Assembly (NCBI GenBank): GCA_900554205.1
Contig: USGM01000003.1
Span: 12,367-76,366 of the forward strand
Reading direction: 5' to 3'
From: an uncultured Lachnospiraceae bacterium
GTDB lineage: Bacteria; Bacillota; Clostridia; Lachnospirales; Lachnospiraceae
DNA length: 64,000 nucleotides
Part shown: positions 27,179-36,637 of the stretch, one piece after another
Position numbering within the stretch: the stretch's first letter is position 1
Layout: every line of letters starts with the position of its first letter
Notes under the pieces: model-generated
The model's input: the letters and a program-made list of their open reading frames with translations, nothing else
What the model was told of the DNA's origin: nothing
Database searches by the model: none
Program-made: the position numbers and the translations under genes

Positions 27179-29194
27179 ATGGCGATATTGTCAACGGTAA
27201 ACTTAAATGAAAATGCTACGCCCTTCGGCATAAGGAGTCAAAATGGAGATCAGCTGGCAGCGGTTTCGATTCTGCGGGAGCAGGGGCGGTGCACACTTAC
27301 GATACAGCATTCCTGCTGCGCTGTGTATGGAATGGGAGAGCGTTTTGATTCCGTGAATCAAAAGGGAAAGAGCTTATCAACAGAGGTTTTTGAAAAGTTC
27401 TGCAATCAGGGAAGTGTCAGCTATTGTCCGATGCCCTTTTTCTTTACTGAGAACGGTTTGGGCGTATTTGTAGATACGTTGACGGTGGTACAGTTCCGGT
27501 TCCGTGAAGAAATTCAGATCGAAATCATTGTAGATACAGAGGGAAAATTTCCCAGAATTTATTTTCTGGGAGGTGAACCGGCAGAACTGGTGCGTGATTT
27601 TTCACAGCTGACCGGAAACGTTAGGACAATACCGAAGTGGAGTCTGGGACCATGGATGTCAGCCAATCGCTGGCATACGGAGGAGGACGTAAAAGAGCAG
27701 CTTGCGGAGCTGGAAAAACATCAGATTCCACACAGCGTGATGGTTTTGGAGGCATGGAGCGATGAGGCGACGTTTTATCGCTTTAATGATCACGGAGAGT
27801 GGAAACAACCCGAAGAAATGGTCCGGCAGCTTCAGGAGAAAAATATACATTTGATCTTATGGCAGATACCGGTGCTGAAAAAGATGTCTGAAAATGAATA
27901 TAGCAGTATTGCGGAGCAGGACTGGAATTATGCAGTGGAGCATGGTCTGTGCATTCGGAATACGGATGGCAGTCCTTATACAATACCAGAGGGACACTGG
28001 TTTGCTGGTTCCCTTCTTCCTGATTTCAGCAATCCGGACGCAGCGGAATGGTGGTTTAATAAGAGAAAATACCTGCTGGAAATGGGAGTGGACGGCTTTA
28101 AGACAGACGGTGGGGAATTTATATTGTCAGATGACGTTATTGATTCCGCGGGAAGAAGCGGAAAGGAACTTCGCAATTACTTTTCGGCGGAATACGTGAA
28201 AGCGTACTCACGGTTTGCAGGGGAAAACCGCGTACTGTTCAGCAGAGCAGGGTACCTCGGGCAGCAGCAATACCCGATACAGTGGGCAGGAGATCAGATG
28301 TCCACATGGGAAGAGTTCAAACATATTCTTGCTGCTGGATTGAGTATCGGTCTAAGCGGAGTGCCTTTTTGGAGCTTTGACATTGCCGGGTTCGCCGGGG
28401 AAATGCCGGATAAGGAATTGTACGAGCGGGCGGTTCAGATGGCTGTATTTGCACCTGTGATGCAATGGCATTCTGAACCTGTGGGAGGACAGTTTTCGGA
28501 GATACTGGCGGTAACGAAGGGCATCAATGACAGGAGCCCGTGGAATATGTCCTTGCTATATCAGGATAACGACCTGATTGACAGAATGCGCTGGCAATTT
28601 AATTTAAGAATGAATTTGCTGCCCTATCTGTATCAACAGATGCTGCAGTCTGCGAGGAGCAGTCTGCCAATGATGAGACATCTGGTGCTGGATTATCCTT
28701 TGGACAAGAATGTTTACGAATGTGAAGATTGTTTCCTACTTGGAGACATGTTGATCGCTCCGATTTTGGCACCGGACTGCAAAATTCGCAGGATATATCT
28801 TCCCAGAGGAGAATGGTATAGCTTTTGGGAATACGAGATTGCAGGAGAGGGACACAAGCGCGCTCAGGATATACCACTGGAGGGAGAACACTTTTATGAC
28901 ATTGTATGCAGAGAGAACCGGATACCTGTTTTTGTCAGGAGCGGCGGATGCGTTGCGCTGAATCTGGCTGCAGGTGGCGGACTGGGAAGTAGCGTAGGCA
29001 ATGGAATGGACTGTTATAAGAAGCTGTGCTTCTGGACAGCAGGTGAGAAAGGGCATTATCTGTTTGAGGATGATATGGGAAACCGTATCCGGATTGTATG
29101 GAATGCAGAATGCGCTGCGGGAACAGCGGAGCAGGGTGATGTACAGTATACAATACTTACCGCAGAGCAGAAAAGGTGGATGGGAGAAGGATAG
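27179..29194 (+). CDS. GH31 glycosidase with FKTDGGE nucleophile motif
   Basis: A cytoplasmic GH31 enzyme of 671 residues without signal peptide. The nucleophile is Asp310 in GVDGFKTDGGEF and the acid/base is Asp372 in IQWAGDQMSTW. The KTDGGE form sets it apart from the two GH31 proteins that follow, so a different linkage or substrate is likely. The ATG at 27179 is preferred because GAAAGAGG lies a few bases upstream; a further in-frame ATG at 27164 lacks a site. One base separates its stop from the next start. Substrate unknown. Confidence 0.87.
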   Translation: MAILSTVNLNENATPFGIRSQNGDQLAAVSILREQGRCTLTIQHSCCAVYGMGERFDSVNQKGKSLSTEVFEKFCNQGSVSYCPMPFFFTENGLGVFVDTLTVVQFRFREEIQIEIIVDTEGKFPRIYFLGGEPAELVRDFSQLTGNVRTIPKWSLGPWMSANRWHTEEDVKEQLAELEKHQIPHSVMVLEAWSDEATFYRFNDHGEWKQPEEMVRQLQEKNIHLILWQIPVLKKMSENEYSSIAEQDWNYAVEHGLCIRNTDGSPYTIPEGHWFAGSLLPDFSNPDAAEWWFNKRKYLLEMGVDGFKTDGGEFILSDDVIDSAGRSGKELRNYFSAEYVKAYSRFAGENRVLFSRAGYLGQQQYPIQWAGDQMSTWEEFKHILAAGLSIGLSGVPFWSFDIAGFAGEMPDKELYERAVQMAVFAPVMQWHSEPVGGQFSEILAVTKGINDRSPWNMSLLYQDNDLIDRMRWQFNLRMNLLPYLYQQMLQSARSSLPMMRHLVLDYPLDKNVYECEDCFLLGDMLIAPILAPDCKIRRIYLPRGEWYSFWEYEIAGEGHKRAQDIPLEGEHFYDIVCRENRIPVFVRSGGCVALNLAAGGGLGSSVGNGMDCYKKLCFWTAGEKGHYLFEDDMGNRIRIVWNAECAAGTAEQGDVQYTILTAEQKRWMGEG

Positions 29195-29195
29195 A

Positions 29196-31574
29196 ATGTG
29201 TGCAAGGGAGACAGATATCAGGACAGGAAAGGATTTTGTTGTCGAAGGAACAAATTACAGAATCAGCGTGCTGACAGACAGGCTGATCCGTTTTGAATAC
29301 AGCCCGCAGGGTGTGTTTGTAGATGCTGCTACACAGGTTGTCGTCAACCGGAAGTTTCCGTCTGCAAATTATGAGATCAGGAGAAACGGCGATGAAATTG
29401 AAATCCTGACAGAATATCTGGCGGTGAAATATAATCAGAAGAAATTTTCGCAGGAATCACTGAGTGTCCGACTGAGAAAGGGTGCTTTTTCATGGAATGC
29501 AACGTGGAGATATGGCGACGCATGTGAGAATCTCGGGGGAACAGTAAGGACACTGGATAATGTTGACGGTGCGATTCCCTTGGAGAACGGACTGCTTTCT
29601 CGAAATGGGTTTACCGTGATGGATGACAGTAAATCCATGATTATGACGGAGGATGGCTGGATCAAACCGGCACCGGAGGAACATACGGATATTTACTTCT
29701 GGGGATACGGGCATGCGTATAAGGAATGCCTGAAAGCTTTTTATCATCTGTGCGGACAGACTCCGATGTTACCGCGGTTTGCGCTTGGAAACTGGTGGAG
29801 CAGATTTTATGCCTACACACAGGAAGAATATCTTGGACTGATGGAGCAGTTCCGGAGAGAACAGATTCCGTTTGCTGTGGCAGTGATCGATATGGACTGG
29901 CATTATGTTCAGCTCGATGAAAAATACGGTAGCGGATGGACCGGGTATACATGGAATGAAAAGCTGTTTCCAGATCATCAGGAAATGCTTAAGAAACTTC
30001 ATCAGGACGGAATGCATGTGACGCTGAATGTTCATCCTGCGGATGGAGTGCGCGGACATGAAAAGGCATATTTGCCGATGGCAGCGGCGCTGGGGCTGGA
30101 TGCTGAAAACGGGGAGGCAATTCCGTTTGATGCGGCAGATCGCAGGTTTATGGCAGCTTATTTTGAGTATCTGCATCATCCGCTTGAAAGGGAGGGAGTC
30201 GATTTCTGGTGGATAGACTGGCAACAGGGGAAGATTTCCGGGTTAAAGGGCCTGGATCCGTTGTGGGTGCTGAATCACTTTCATTTTGAGGATCAGAAAA
30301 GAGAAGGAAAGAGACCGATGATCTTTTCAAGATATGCAGGTCTTGGAAGCCACAGATACCCGATAGGTTTCTCAGGCGATTCGATTATAACATGGAAATC
30401 CTTGGATTTTCAGCCTTATTTTACCGCAACAGCATCCAATGTGGGATATGGCTGGTGGAGCCATGACATTGGCGGACATATGAACGGATATCGTGACGAT
30501 GAACTGATGGTGCGATGGGTGCAGTTCGGAACCTTTTCGCCGATTATGCGTTTACACAGCTCATGCAGCCGGTTTACCGGAAAGGAGCCATGGAACTATC
30601 CGGAGCGCGAGTGCGGTATTATCACAAGATATCTCCGGTTACGCCATGCAATGATACCCTACCTTTATACAATGAACGAGCGGAATCATTCACAAGGTGA
30701 AAGCCTGATACAGCCAATGTATTATGAGTATCCCGAGGAAAATAATGCATATGAAGTGCCGGGGCAATATTTCTTCGGAAATTCATTGCTGGTTCATCCG
30801 ATTACAGCGAGGACAGATGAAATCAGTAAAATGAGTGCCGTGACATCATGGCTTCCTCAGGGGGAGTGGATTGATGTCTTTTCGGGACTGAGATACCATG
30901 GCGGCAGGACGATAAAAATGTATCGTCCATTGGAGGAAATTCCGGTGTTAATGCCACAGGGAGGAATTATTCCGCTGCAGCAGACGGAACATGTTTCAAG
31001 CTTTACTGCGAACCCGGAGGATATGGAACTGCTGATTGCGGCGGGAGATGACGGACAATTTGTTCTCTACGAGGATGACGGCGAAACCATGGGATTTGAA
31101 GAGGGACACGTGGCACGGACTGAGTACAGGCTGGAATGGAAGGAAAAGAAAGTATTCATGATTTGTCCCGTTGAGGGAGAGACACAGCTGCTTCCGGAAA
31201 AGAGAAACTACAGGATAAAGGTATATTGTGTGCGGAACAACTGTGTCGGACATATTACGGTGAACGGGCAGGAGCAGCCGTTTGAACAGAGCTATGACAA
31301 GAAAAAGAATATCCTTACGATTGTGATTGACGGTGTGCCTGTTGCGGAGGAACTGGCAATGTGGTTTGAACATGACAGCGATCTTGAAAAGAATGAATAT
31401 TCAGATAGAATTTTCAAGCTGCTGAACCGCTGTCAGATAGAATACTGCGTGAAGGACAGAGTATTTGACTGTGTCAGCAGAGCCCGAAATATGGATGAGG
31501 CGATCCTGCAGCTGAACGCAATGGAACTTCCGAGAACAGTCTATGAGGCGATTGCGGAAATTTTGCTGGCATGA
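29196..31574 (+). CDS. GH31 glycosidase with WWIDWQQG motif and C-terminal extension
   Basis: A GH31 enzyme of 792 residues, no signal peptide. The nucleophile is Asp341 in FWWIDWQQG and the acid/base is Asp395 in GFSGDSIITW. After the barrel there is a DUF5110-like beta region (LLIAAGDDGQFVLYEDDGET) and a helical tail of about 80 residues at the C-terminus (for example CVKDRVFDCVSRARNMDEA) not expected in the basic family layout. GGAGAAGG precedes the ATG at 29196, two bases after the upstream stop. It is the largest of the three GH31 proteins in the operon. Confidence 0.87.
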   Translation: MCARETDIRTGKDFVVEGTNYRISVLTDRLIRFEYSPQGVFVDAATQVVVNRKFPSANYEIRRNGDEIEILTEYLAVKYNQKKFSQESLSVRLRKGAFSWNATWRYGDACENLGGTVRTLDNVDGAIPLENGLLSRNGFTVMDDSKSMIMTEDGWIKPAPEEHTDIYFWGYGHAYKECLKAFYHLCGQTPMLPRFALGNWWSRFYAYTQEEYLGLMEQFRREQIPFAVAVIDMDWHYVQLDEKYGSGWTGYTWNEKLFPDHQEMLKKLHQDGMHVTLNVHPADGVRGHEKAYLPMAAALGLDAENGEAIPFDAADRRFMAAYFEYLHHPLEREGVDFWWIDWQQGKISGLKGLDPLWVLNHFHFEDQKREGKRPMIFSRYAGLGSHRYPIGFSGDSIITWKSLDFQPYFTATASNVGYGWWSHDIGGHMNGYRDDELMVRWVQFGTFSPIMRLHSSCSRFTGKEPWNYPERECGIITRYLRLRHAMIPYLYTMNERNHSQGESLIQPMYYEYPEENNAYEVPGQYFFGNSLLVHPITARTDEISKMSAVTSWLPQGEWIDVFSGLRYHGGRTIKMYRPLEEIPVLMPQGGIIPLQQTEHVSSFTANPEDMELLIAAGDDGQFVLYEDDGETMGFEEGHVARTEYRLEWKEKKVFMICPVEGETQLLPEKRNYRIKVYCVRNNCVGHITVNGQEQPFEQSYDKKKNILTIVIDGVPVAEELAMWFEHDSDLEKNEYSDRIFKLLNRCQIEYCVKDRVFDCVSRARNMDEAILQLNAMELPRTVYEAIAEILLA

Positions 31575-31592
31575 TTGCAGAGAGGAAACGAT

Positions 31593-33581
31593 ATGATTGA
31601 AAGATTTATTTTCGGTGAACCGATAGAGACGGATGCCGTATTGAAGAAGCCGCAGCCGGCACAGTGGCAGAATGCAAGACTGATGTTGGAACGGGGAGAA
31701 TTCGTGACAAGGCTTTCCGACGGGGAGATTGTATATGGCCTTGGGCAGAATGTAAGAGGAATCAATAAACGCGGCTGGAGATATGTCAGTGACTGTACGG
31801 ATGACAGCCAGCACACAGAGAGTAAGCAGTCGCTCTATGGAGCGCATAATTTTCTTATTCTGGATGGCGGCTCGGCGATGGGGGTATTTATTGATACTCC
31901 TGCAAGGGTAATCTTTGATATCGGTTATTCCAGATATGATGAGCTTCGGATCATACCTCAGACGGAAGATTTTGAATGCTATCTGATTAGCGGAGACAGC
32001 CCGGATGACATTGTACATCAGTTTCGGGAACTTGTTGGGAGAAGTTATATCCCGCCCAGATGGGCATTTGGCTACGGGCAGAGCCGTTGGGGTTATCGGT
32101 CTGCAGATGAAATACGGGAGGTAGTCAGAAAGTATCGGGAAAATGACATCCCTCTGGACGCGGTGTATCTGGATATTGATTATATGGAGCGCTACAAGGA
32201 CTTCACGGTCAACAGGGAAACATTTCCGGATTTTAAAGATTTTGTCAGGGAAATGCGGGAGGAAGATATTCACCTTGTTCCGATCATCGACGGAGGAGTC
32301 AAGAAGGAAGAGGGCTACGAGGTCTATGAAGAGGGAAGGGAGAACAGATATTTCTGCAAAGATGCAGAGGGAGAAGACTTTGTAATCGGTGTCTGGCCGG
32401 GAAAATGCTGTTTCCCGGATATGCTCAATGAGGATGCGCGCAAGTGGTTTGGACAGAAGTATAAAATTCTGTTGGATCAGGGAATTGAAGGCTTTTGGAA
32501 TGATATGAATGAGCCGGCCATTTTTTATTCCGAAAAACGGCTGCAGAAGGTGTTTGAGAAAATTGAGGACTATCGCTCGGAAAATCTTGATATCAATACG
32601 CTGTTTGAGTTCAAGGATCTTGTCGCGAATGTTTCAAATAATCAGGAGGATTATGCGTCCTTTTACCATAACTACAGGGGCAGGAGATACTGTCACAAGG
32701 ACGTACATAATCTGTTTGGATATTACATGACCAGGTCTGCATCGGAGGCCTTTCAAGAGCTGGCACCGGAAAAGAGAATACTTTTGTTTTCCAGAGCGTC
32801 ATATATCGGAATGCACAGATATGGCGGAATCTGGCAAGGAGATAACTGCTCATGGTGGTCACATCTGCTGTTGAATATCAAGATGATGCCATCGCTGAAT
32901 ATGTGTGGATTCCTTTATACAGGTGCAGATATTGGCGGGTTTGGTGCAGATACAACGGAAGACCTTCTGCTCAGATGGCTGGAATTCGGAGTGTTTACAC
33001 CGCTGATGCGAAACCATTCGGCGCTGGGAACCAGACTTCAGGAGGCTTATCAATTTAAACAGGTTGATCTGTTCCGGCAGGTGATCGGAGTTCGATATAA
33101 GCTTCTTCCCTATCTGTACAGTGAATATATGAAGGCGGCACTGGATCATACAATGCTGTTCCGACCGCTTGGCTTTGTATATCGTGATGATGAGCTTGCA
33201 CGCAGAACAGAAGACCAACTGTTGCTTGGAGACAGTATTATGATTGCTCCTGTATATGAGCAGAATGCAGTAGGAAGAACGGTTTACTGTCCGGAGAGAA
33301 TGAAGCTGATACGTTTTACGGGTGGAAGGGTTTTGGAGGAAGATGTATTTGAGAAAGGTTTCCATTATGTGAAAATGCCGCTTGGAGATGTGTGTGTGTT
33401 CCTGAGGGAGAACAGGGTATTACCCTTATCCTCGGGGGGCATGAATGTACGGAAGGTAGATTATGAAGACTTAAGACTGTACGGATTTGGAGACCGTATC
33501 AAAGAGTATGAGTACTATACGGACGATGGAATTTGTACCGGTTACGACAGAAAGAATAATTGCAAAAAGCTGCAGGGGTAA
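31593..33581 (+). CDS. GH31 alpha-glucosidase (WNDMNEP type)
   Basis: A GH31 enzyme of 662 residues, cytoplasmic. It has the classic alpha-glucosidase nucleophile motif FWNDMNEPAIF with Asp304 and the acid/base Asp417 in IWQGDNCSWW. It should release glucose from non-reducing ends of alpha-glucans or malto/isomalto-oligosaccharides. The ATG at 31593 follows AGAGGAAACGAT, 18 bases after the previous stop; a TTG-type start a few codons upstream is less likely. It is the last gene of the operon and ends in a terminator shared with the convergent GH13 gene. Confidence 0.9.
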   Translation: MIERFIFGEPIETDAVLKKPQPAQWQNARLMLERGEFVTRLSDGEIVYGLGQNVRGINKRGWRYVSDCTDDSQHTESKQSLYGAHNFLILDGGSAMGVFIDTPARVIFDIGYSRYDELRIIPQTEDFECYLISGDSPDDIVHQFRELVGRSYIPPRWAFGYGQSRWGYRSADEIREVVRKYRENDIPLDAVYLDIDYMERYKDFTVNRETFPDFKDFVREMREEDIHLVPIIDGGVKKEEGYEVYEEGRENRYFCKDAEGEDFVIGVWPGKCCFPDMLNEDARKWFGQKYKILLDQGIEGFWNDMNEPAIFYSEKRLQKVFEKIEDYRSENLDINTLFEFKDLVANVSNNQEDYASFYHNYRGRRYCHKDVHNLFGYYMTRSASEAFQELAPEKRILLFSRASYIGMHRYGGIWQGDNCSWWSHLLLNIKMMPSLNMCGFLYTGADIGGFGADTTEDLLLRWLEFGVFTPLMRNHSALGTRLQEAYQFKQVDLFRQVIGVRYKLLPYLYSEYMKAALDHTMLFRPLGFVYRDDELARRTEDQLLLGDSIMIAPVYEQNAVGRTVYCPERMKLIRFTGGRVLEEDVFEKGFHYVKMPLGDVCVFLRENRVLPLSSGGMNVRKVDYEDLRLYGFGDRIKEYEYYTDDGICTGYDRKNNCKKLQG

Positions 33582-33595
33582 TCCCCTACAGCTTT
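33566..33595. terminator. Bidirectional terminator between the GH31 operon and the GH13 gene
   Basis: AAAGCTG-C-AGGGG (33566-33578) pairs with CCCCT-A-CAGCTTT (33583-33595) around TAAT, with one mismatch. A-rich 5' and T/A-rich 3' flanks allow use in both directions. Both stop codons lie within it. Confidence 0.8.
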
Positions 33596-35124
33596 AAAAG
33601 TGTTACAGAACAGGGCGGTGCGATCCAGATACCGTCCTTTTTGTGTGCAGATTCGCCGTATGCATAGAGAACCTGTTCAGAGGAAAGTGCGCTCTCAAAG
33701 GAAGCTTCTTTCGCAGAAGGGTTGATGATGACGAGAATTTTCTCAGCATCACTGCTTCTGACATAGGCGAGCGGGTAGGAATCCTTTGCGGCGTACACAA
33801 ATTCGATCTCGCCCTTGCTCTGGAGCGCGGAATGCTTCTGGCGGAAGGCGATCAGCTTCTGAACTTCATGATAGAGAGAGGTCTCGTCCTGCATCTGTGC
33901 GGCAGCGGTAGGCCGGTCGGCGGAAGGATCCATTTTGATATAGAGCTTCTCGGGAGCGGCACTGCTGAAGCCGCAGTTGGCGGTGTTGTCCCACTGCATG
34001 GGGGAGCGGGAGCCGGTGCGCTCGTAGCCGCCCTCCACCGAGGTCAGCCCCTCCACATACCGCATACCGATCTCATCCCCATAGTAGATGAACGGAGCGC
34101 CGGGCATGGTCAGCAGGAAGCCGAAGGCAACCTTCATTTCCCCGGGGGTCAGAGAGCGGGCAAGGCGATCCATGTCGTGATTGCCGGAGGGAATGCAGAT
34201 CAGCCCCTTCCGCTCGGATTTCTCGTAGTTTTCCTTATATTTATCCACGAATGCGGAGACATCGCCCTTTCCTTCCGAGGAGAAGAACGGATGCTCACAG
34301 CGGAAGAGATCGTTATAATGGGAAGGACCGAAGTGGAGCAGGAAGTCCATGTGGAATCCGCCCTGCAGGGATTTGTCCGGTTCGCCCCACTCGGAGACAA
34401 AGGCGGCATCCGGGAACTCCTCGTCCAGAAAGGCGCGAACCTTCTGCCAGAGGGCGATCGTGCCCTTGCCTTCTTCATCATTCTTTACAAGAGAGCCTGC
34501 CATATCGACGCGGAAGCCGTCGCAGCCCATGGAGAGCCAGAAGCGGATGACATCCATCATGGCATTCAGGGTTGCCTTCGGGCCTTCGTCGTCAGGCGAT
34601 TGCTGCCATGGGCGGGTAATCTTATAGAAGCCGTAATTCAGGGCGGGCTGCATGGAGAAGAAATTCAGCGCGACAGCACCGTTTCTGGGGGATATGCCGC
34701 GCAGGCAGCCCATGTTCTCCGGACCTTCCCAGACGTTGTCCGTCCAGACATACCGATCTGTAAACTCGTTCTTTTCCGCCTTGAGGGATTCCTTGAACCA
34801 CCTGTGCTCGACCGAGGTATGTCCCGGAACAAGATCGAGCAGGACGTGCATACCGCGCTTGTGTGCCTCTGCAAAGAGCTGTTTCAGATCCTCGTTTGTG
34901 CCGTAGCGGGGGGCAACGGTGTAGTAGTCCGCCACATCATAGCCTGCGTCGCCGAAGGGGGAAAGAAAGCAGGGGTTCAGCCAGATTGCGTTGCAGCCGA
35001 GCTCGCGGATGTAGTCCAGCCTCTGAATGATTCCCTGAAAATCACCGATTCCGTCGGCATTGGTGTCCTGAAAGGACTGTGGATAAATTTCATAAAAAAT
35101 TGCATTGTCGAGCCATTTAGCCAT
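33586..35124 (-). CDS. GH13 alpha-glucosidase-type enzyme
   Basis: A cytoplasmic alpha-amylase-family enzyme of 512 residues. The conserved regions are visible: DLVPGHTSVEH (97-107), DGFRVDMAG with nucleophile Asp207, SEWGEP with acid/base Glu245, and GNHDMDR with the transition-state Asp317. The opening DNAIFYEIYPQSFQDTNADG is typical of oligo-1,6-glucosidase, alpha-glucosidase and sucrose or trehalose-acting subfamilies. AGGAGG stands before the ATG. An AAAACGTTTT palindrome lies 22 bases upstream of the start. It is convergent with the GH31 operon and probably acts on the same alpha-glucosides. Exact specificity not resolvable by eye. Confidence 0.9.
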   Translation of the reverse strand: MAKWLDNAIFYEIYPQSFQDTNADGIGDFQGIIQRLDYIRELGCNAIWLNPCFLSPFGDAGYDVADYYTVAPRYGTNEDLKQLFAEAHKRGMHVLLDLVPGHTSVEHRWFKESLKAEKNEFTDRYVWTDNVWEGPENMGCLRGISPRNGAVALNFFSMQPALNYGFYKITRPWQQSPDDEGPKATLNAMMDVIRFWLSMGCDGFRVDMAGSLVKNDEEGKGTIALWQKVRAFLDEEFPDAAFVSEWGEPDKSLQGGFHMDFLLHFGPSHYNDLFRCEHPFFSSEGKGDVSAFVDKYKENYEKSERKGLICIPSGNHDMDRLARSLTPGEMKVAFGFLLTMPGAPFIYYGDEIGMRYVEGLTSVEGGYERTGSRSPMQWDNTANCGFSSAAPEKLYIKMDPSADRPTAAAQMQDETSLYHEVQKLIAFRQKHSALQSKGEIEFVYAAKDSYPLAYVRSSDAEKILVIINPSAKEASFESALSSEQVLYAYGESAHKKDGIWIAPPCSVTLLKL

Positions 35125-35146
35125 TTGAGCGATACCTCCTGAGTCT

Positions 35147-35160
35147 TGAAAACGTTTTCT
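35147..35160. promoter_or_regulatory. LacI/CcpA-type operator upstream of the GH13 gene
   Basis: TGAAAACGTTTTCT, a palindrome with central CG, matches the general form of catabolite-responsive elements and of maltose-type LacI operators. It lies 22 bases before the GH13 start codon, likely inside the 5' leader. Its core AAAACGTTTT is also that of the operators of the beta-glucan locus. Confidence 0.6.
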
Positions 35161-35349
35161 TATCTGATGCTATTATTTTACAGAATACACGCAGAAAATG
35201 CCATGTATTTTTTATGAATATTTGTGTGCTTTTTTGTACAATCTAAAGTTATCTGTTTTTTCCCGTTACTATGAAATTTGCAGCTTTGGGGAGACAGCTG
35301 TGCATTCTGCGCAACGTGGCATATAAAAGGGATGCGGAGGAGCTAGGTG

Positions 35350-35832
35350 ATGAAAACTTTTTTTCTGATCGTTGTGGGTGTCAGCTACGGTCTTCTGTCC
35401 TCGGCGGGCGTGTTCACCGTGCTGGTAGCGGTGGGGCTTGTTCCGAGGTTTGCCGGAAAGACGCATACGGCGGGCAAGGTGATGCTATATGAGGAGATGG
35501 TCATTTTCGGGACGCTGACAGGCGCTGTTCTCAGCGTCTTTTCGAGATACTGCCAGTTCGGTGCGTGGTGGCAGCAGAGATTTCCACAGTACCTGAATGT
35601 GCTTCAGGGAATCGGCATCTTCTGGCAGGCGGCATTCGGGCTTTTTTCCGGCATGTTCATCGGCTGTCTTGCGCTGGCAATCGCGGAGATGCTGGACAGC
35701 ATTCCGATCCTCGCGCGACGGATTTCGTTCCGGCATGGAATCGGACTGGCAATATTGAGCATTGCAATCGGAAAGGTCTGTGGGTCGCTGCTGTATTTTG
35801 CGACGGAGTTCCACAGGACGGTGAAGCCGTGA
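35350..35832 (+). CDS. spoVAB: Stage V sporulation protein AB
   Basis: A 160-residue membrane protein with four or five hydrophobic helices. It is recognisable as SpoVAB from the opening ILVVGVSYGLLSSAG-like helix, the segment VGLVPRFAGKTHTAGK, and AEMLDSIPILARRIS, which match the Bacillus family pattern. SpoVA proteins form the channel that moves dipicolinic acid into the forespore and out at germination. The ATG at 35350 follows GGAGG by nine bases. spoVAA follows 37 bases downstream, the reverse of the Bacillus order. The rest of the spoVA operon is not here. Confidence 0.85.
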   Translation: MKTFFLIVVGVSYGLLSSAGVFTVLVAVGLVPRFAGKTHTAGKVMLYEEMVIFGTLTGAVLSVFSRYCQFGAWWQQRFPQYLNVLQGIGIFWQAAFGLFSGMFIGCLALAIAEMLDSIPILARRISFRHGIGLAILSIAIGKVCGSLLYFATEFHRTVKP

Positions 35833-35869
35833 GGACTAAACTTTATTTGATAAGAGGAGTAAGTCTGGT

Positions 35870-36499
35870 ATGCAGAATAAAACAGTATATCTGAAGTGTG
35901 AGAGGAATGTGGAGGTGCAGTCTCCGGACATTTTCATGTCGGATATGGGGACAATACGGTGTTCGGATTCTGTCCTCAGTGCGAGACTGAGGGCGTTGAA
36001 GGTACATCATTTTACGAAGGAAGGAACGAAGAGGTGTGTGATCAGTACGCTGAAGCTGGTGGAACTGATGGAAAATGAATGCACCGACATCAGTGTGCAG
36101 ATTGTCGGGGAACCCGATGTTCTGGTCGAGTGGATCAGCGCCAATAAACATAAAGGCTGGCAGCAGTGGCTGCGCGCGGCACTGGTCTGTCTGGTGAGCT
36201 TCTTCGGCACCGCATTTACCATCATGGCGTACCATAACGATGTGGGTATCAATGAAGTATTCACGGAATTTTACCAGATTGTCATGAACAGGGAGCCGCA
36301 GGGACTGAACACGCTTGAGGTTTCGTATTCCATCGGACTGGCGGTCGGAATCATTGTCTTTTTCAATCATGTAGGGGGTAGAAGGCTGACGAAGGACCCG
36401 ACACCGATAGAGGTTTCCATCCGCAATTACGAGGAGGATGTCGATAAGGCGCTGATCGCCACCGCCGGACGGGAGGGAAAAGAAGAGGACGCGTCCTGA
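35870..36499 (+). CDS. spoVAA: Stage V sporulation protein AA
   Basis: A 209-residue protein with a soluble N-terminal domain of about 100 residues and two membrane helices (about 100-122 and 150-170). The family signature is clear: MAYHNDVGINEVFTEFY, then VSYSIGLAVGIIVFFNHVGG and DPTPIEV, matching Bacillus SpoVAA. It works with other SpoVA proteins in dipicolinate transport across the forespore inner membrane. The C-terminus is acidic and polar. The 138-base gap to the next gene shows no terminator that I can support. Confidence 0.85.
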   Translation: MQNKTVYLKCERNVEVQSPDIFMSDMGTIRCSDSVLSARLRALKVHHFTKEGTKRCVISTLKLVELMENECTDISVQIVGEPDVLVEWISANKHKGWQQWLRAALVCLVSFFGTAFTIMAYHNDVGINEVFTEFYQIVMNREPQGLNTLEVSYSIGLAVGIIVFFNHVGGRRLTKDPTPIEVSIRNYEEDVDKALIATAGREGKEEDAS

Positions 36500-36637
36500 C
36501 AGAAGAACGGTTATTTGAACCTTGTACGAATGGCAGAAAAGGATGGACTTAAAATCAAGTATGTGATAGAGTGATATTTGGAGGATTGTGAAGTTGTGAA
36601 GCAACGGAGCAAGCCGTAGACATCATTTGCAGGCGCG

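Noticed and set aside
33643..35142. 499-codon open frame opposite the GH13 gene
   Set aside because: No start context and no family; the GH13 gene has all four conserved regions.
36590..36619. Possible 7-codon leader frame with a GGAGG site before the GtrA gene
   Set aside because: Very short; no repeated codons or attenuator structure follow, so it is likely chance.
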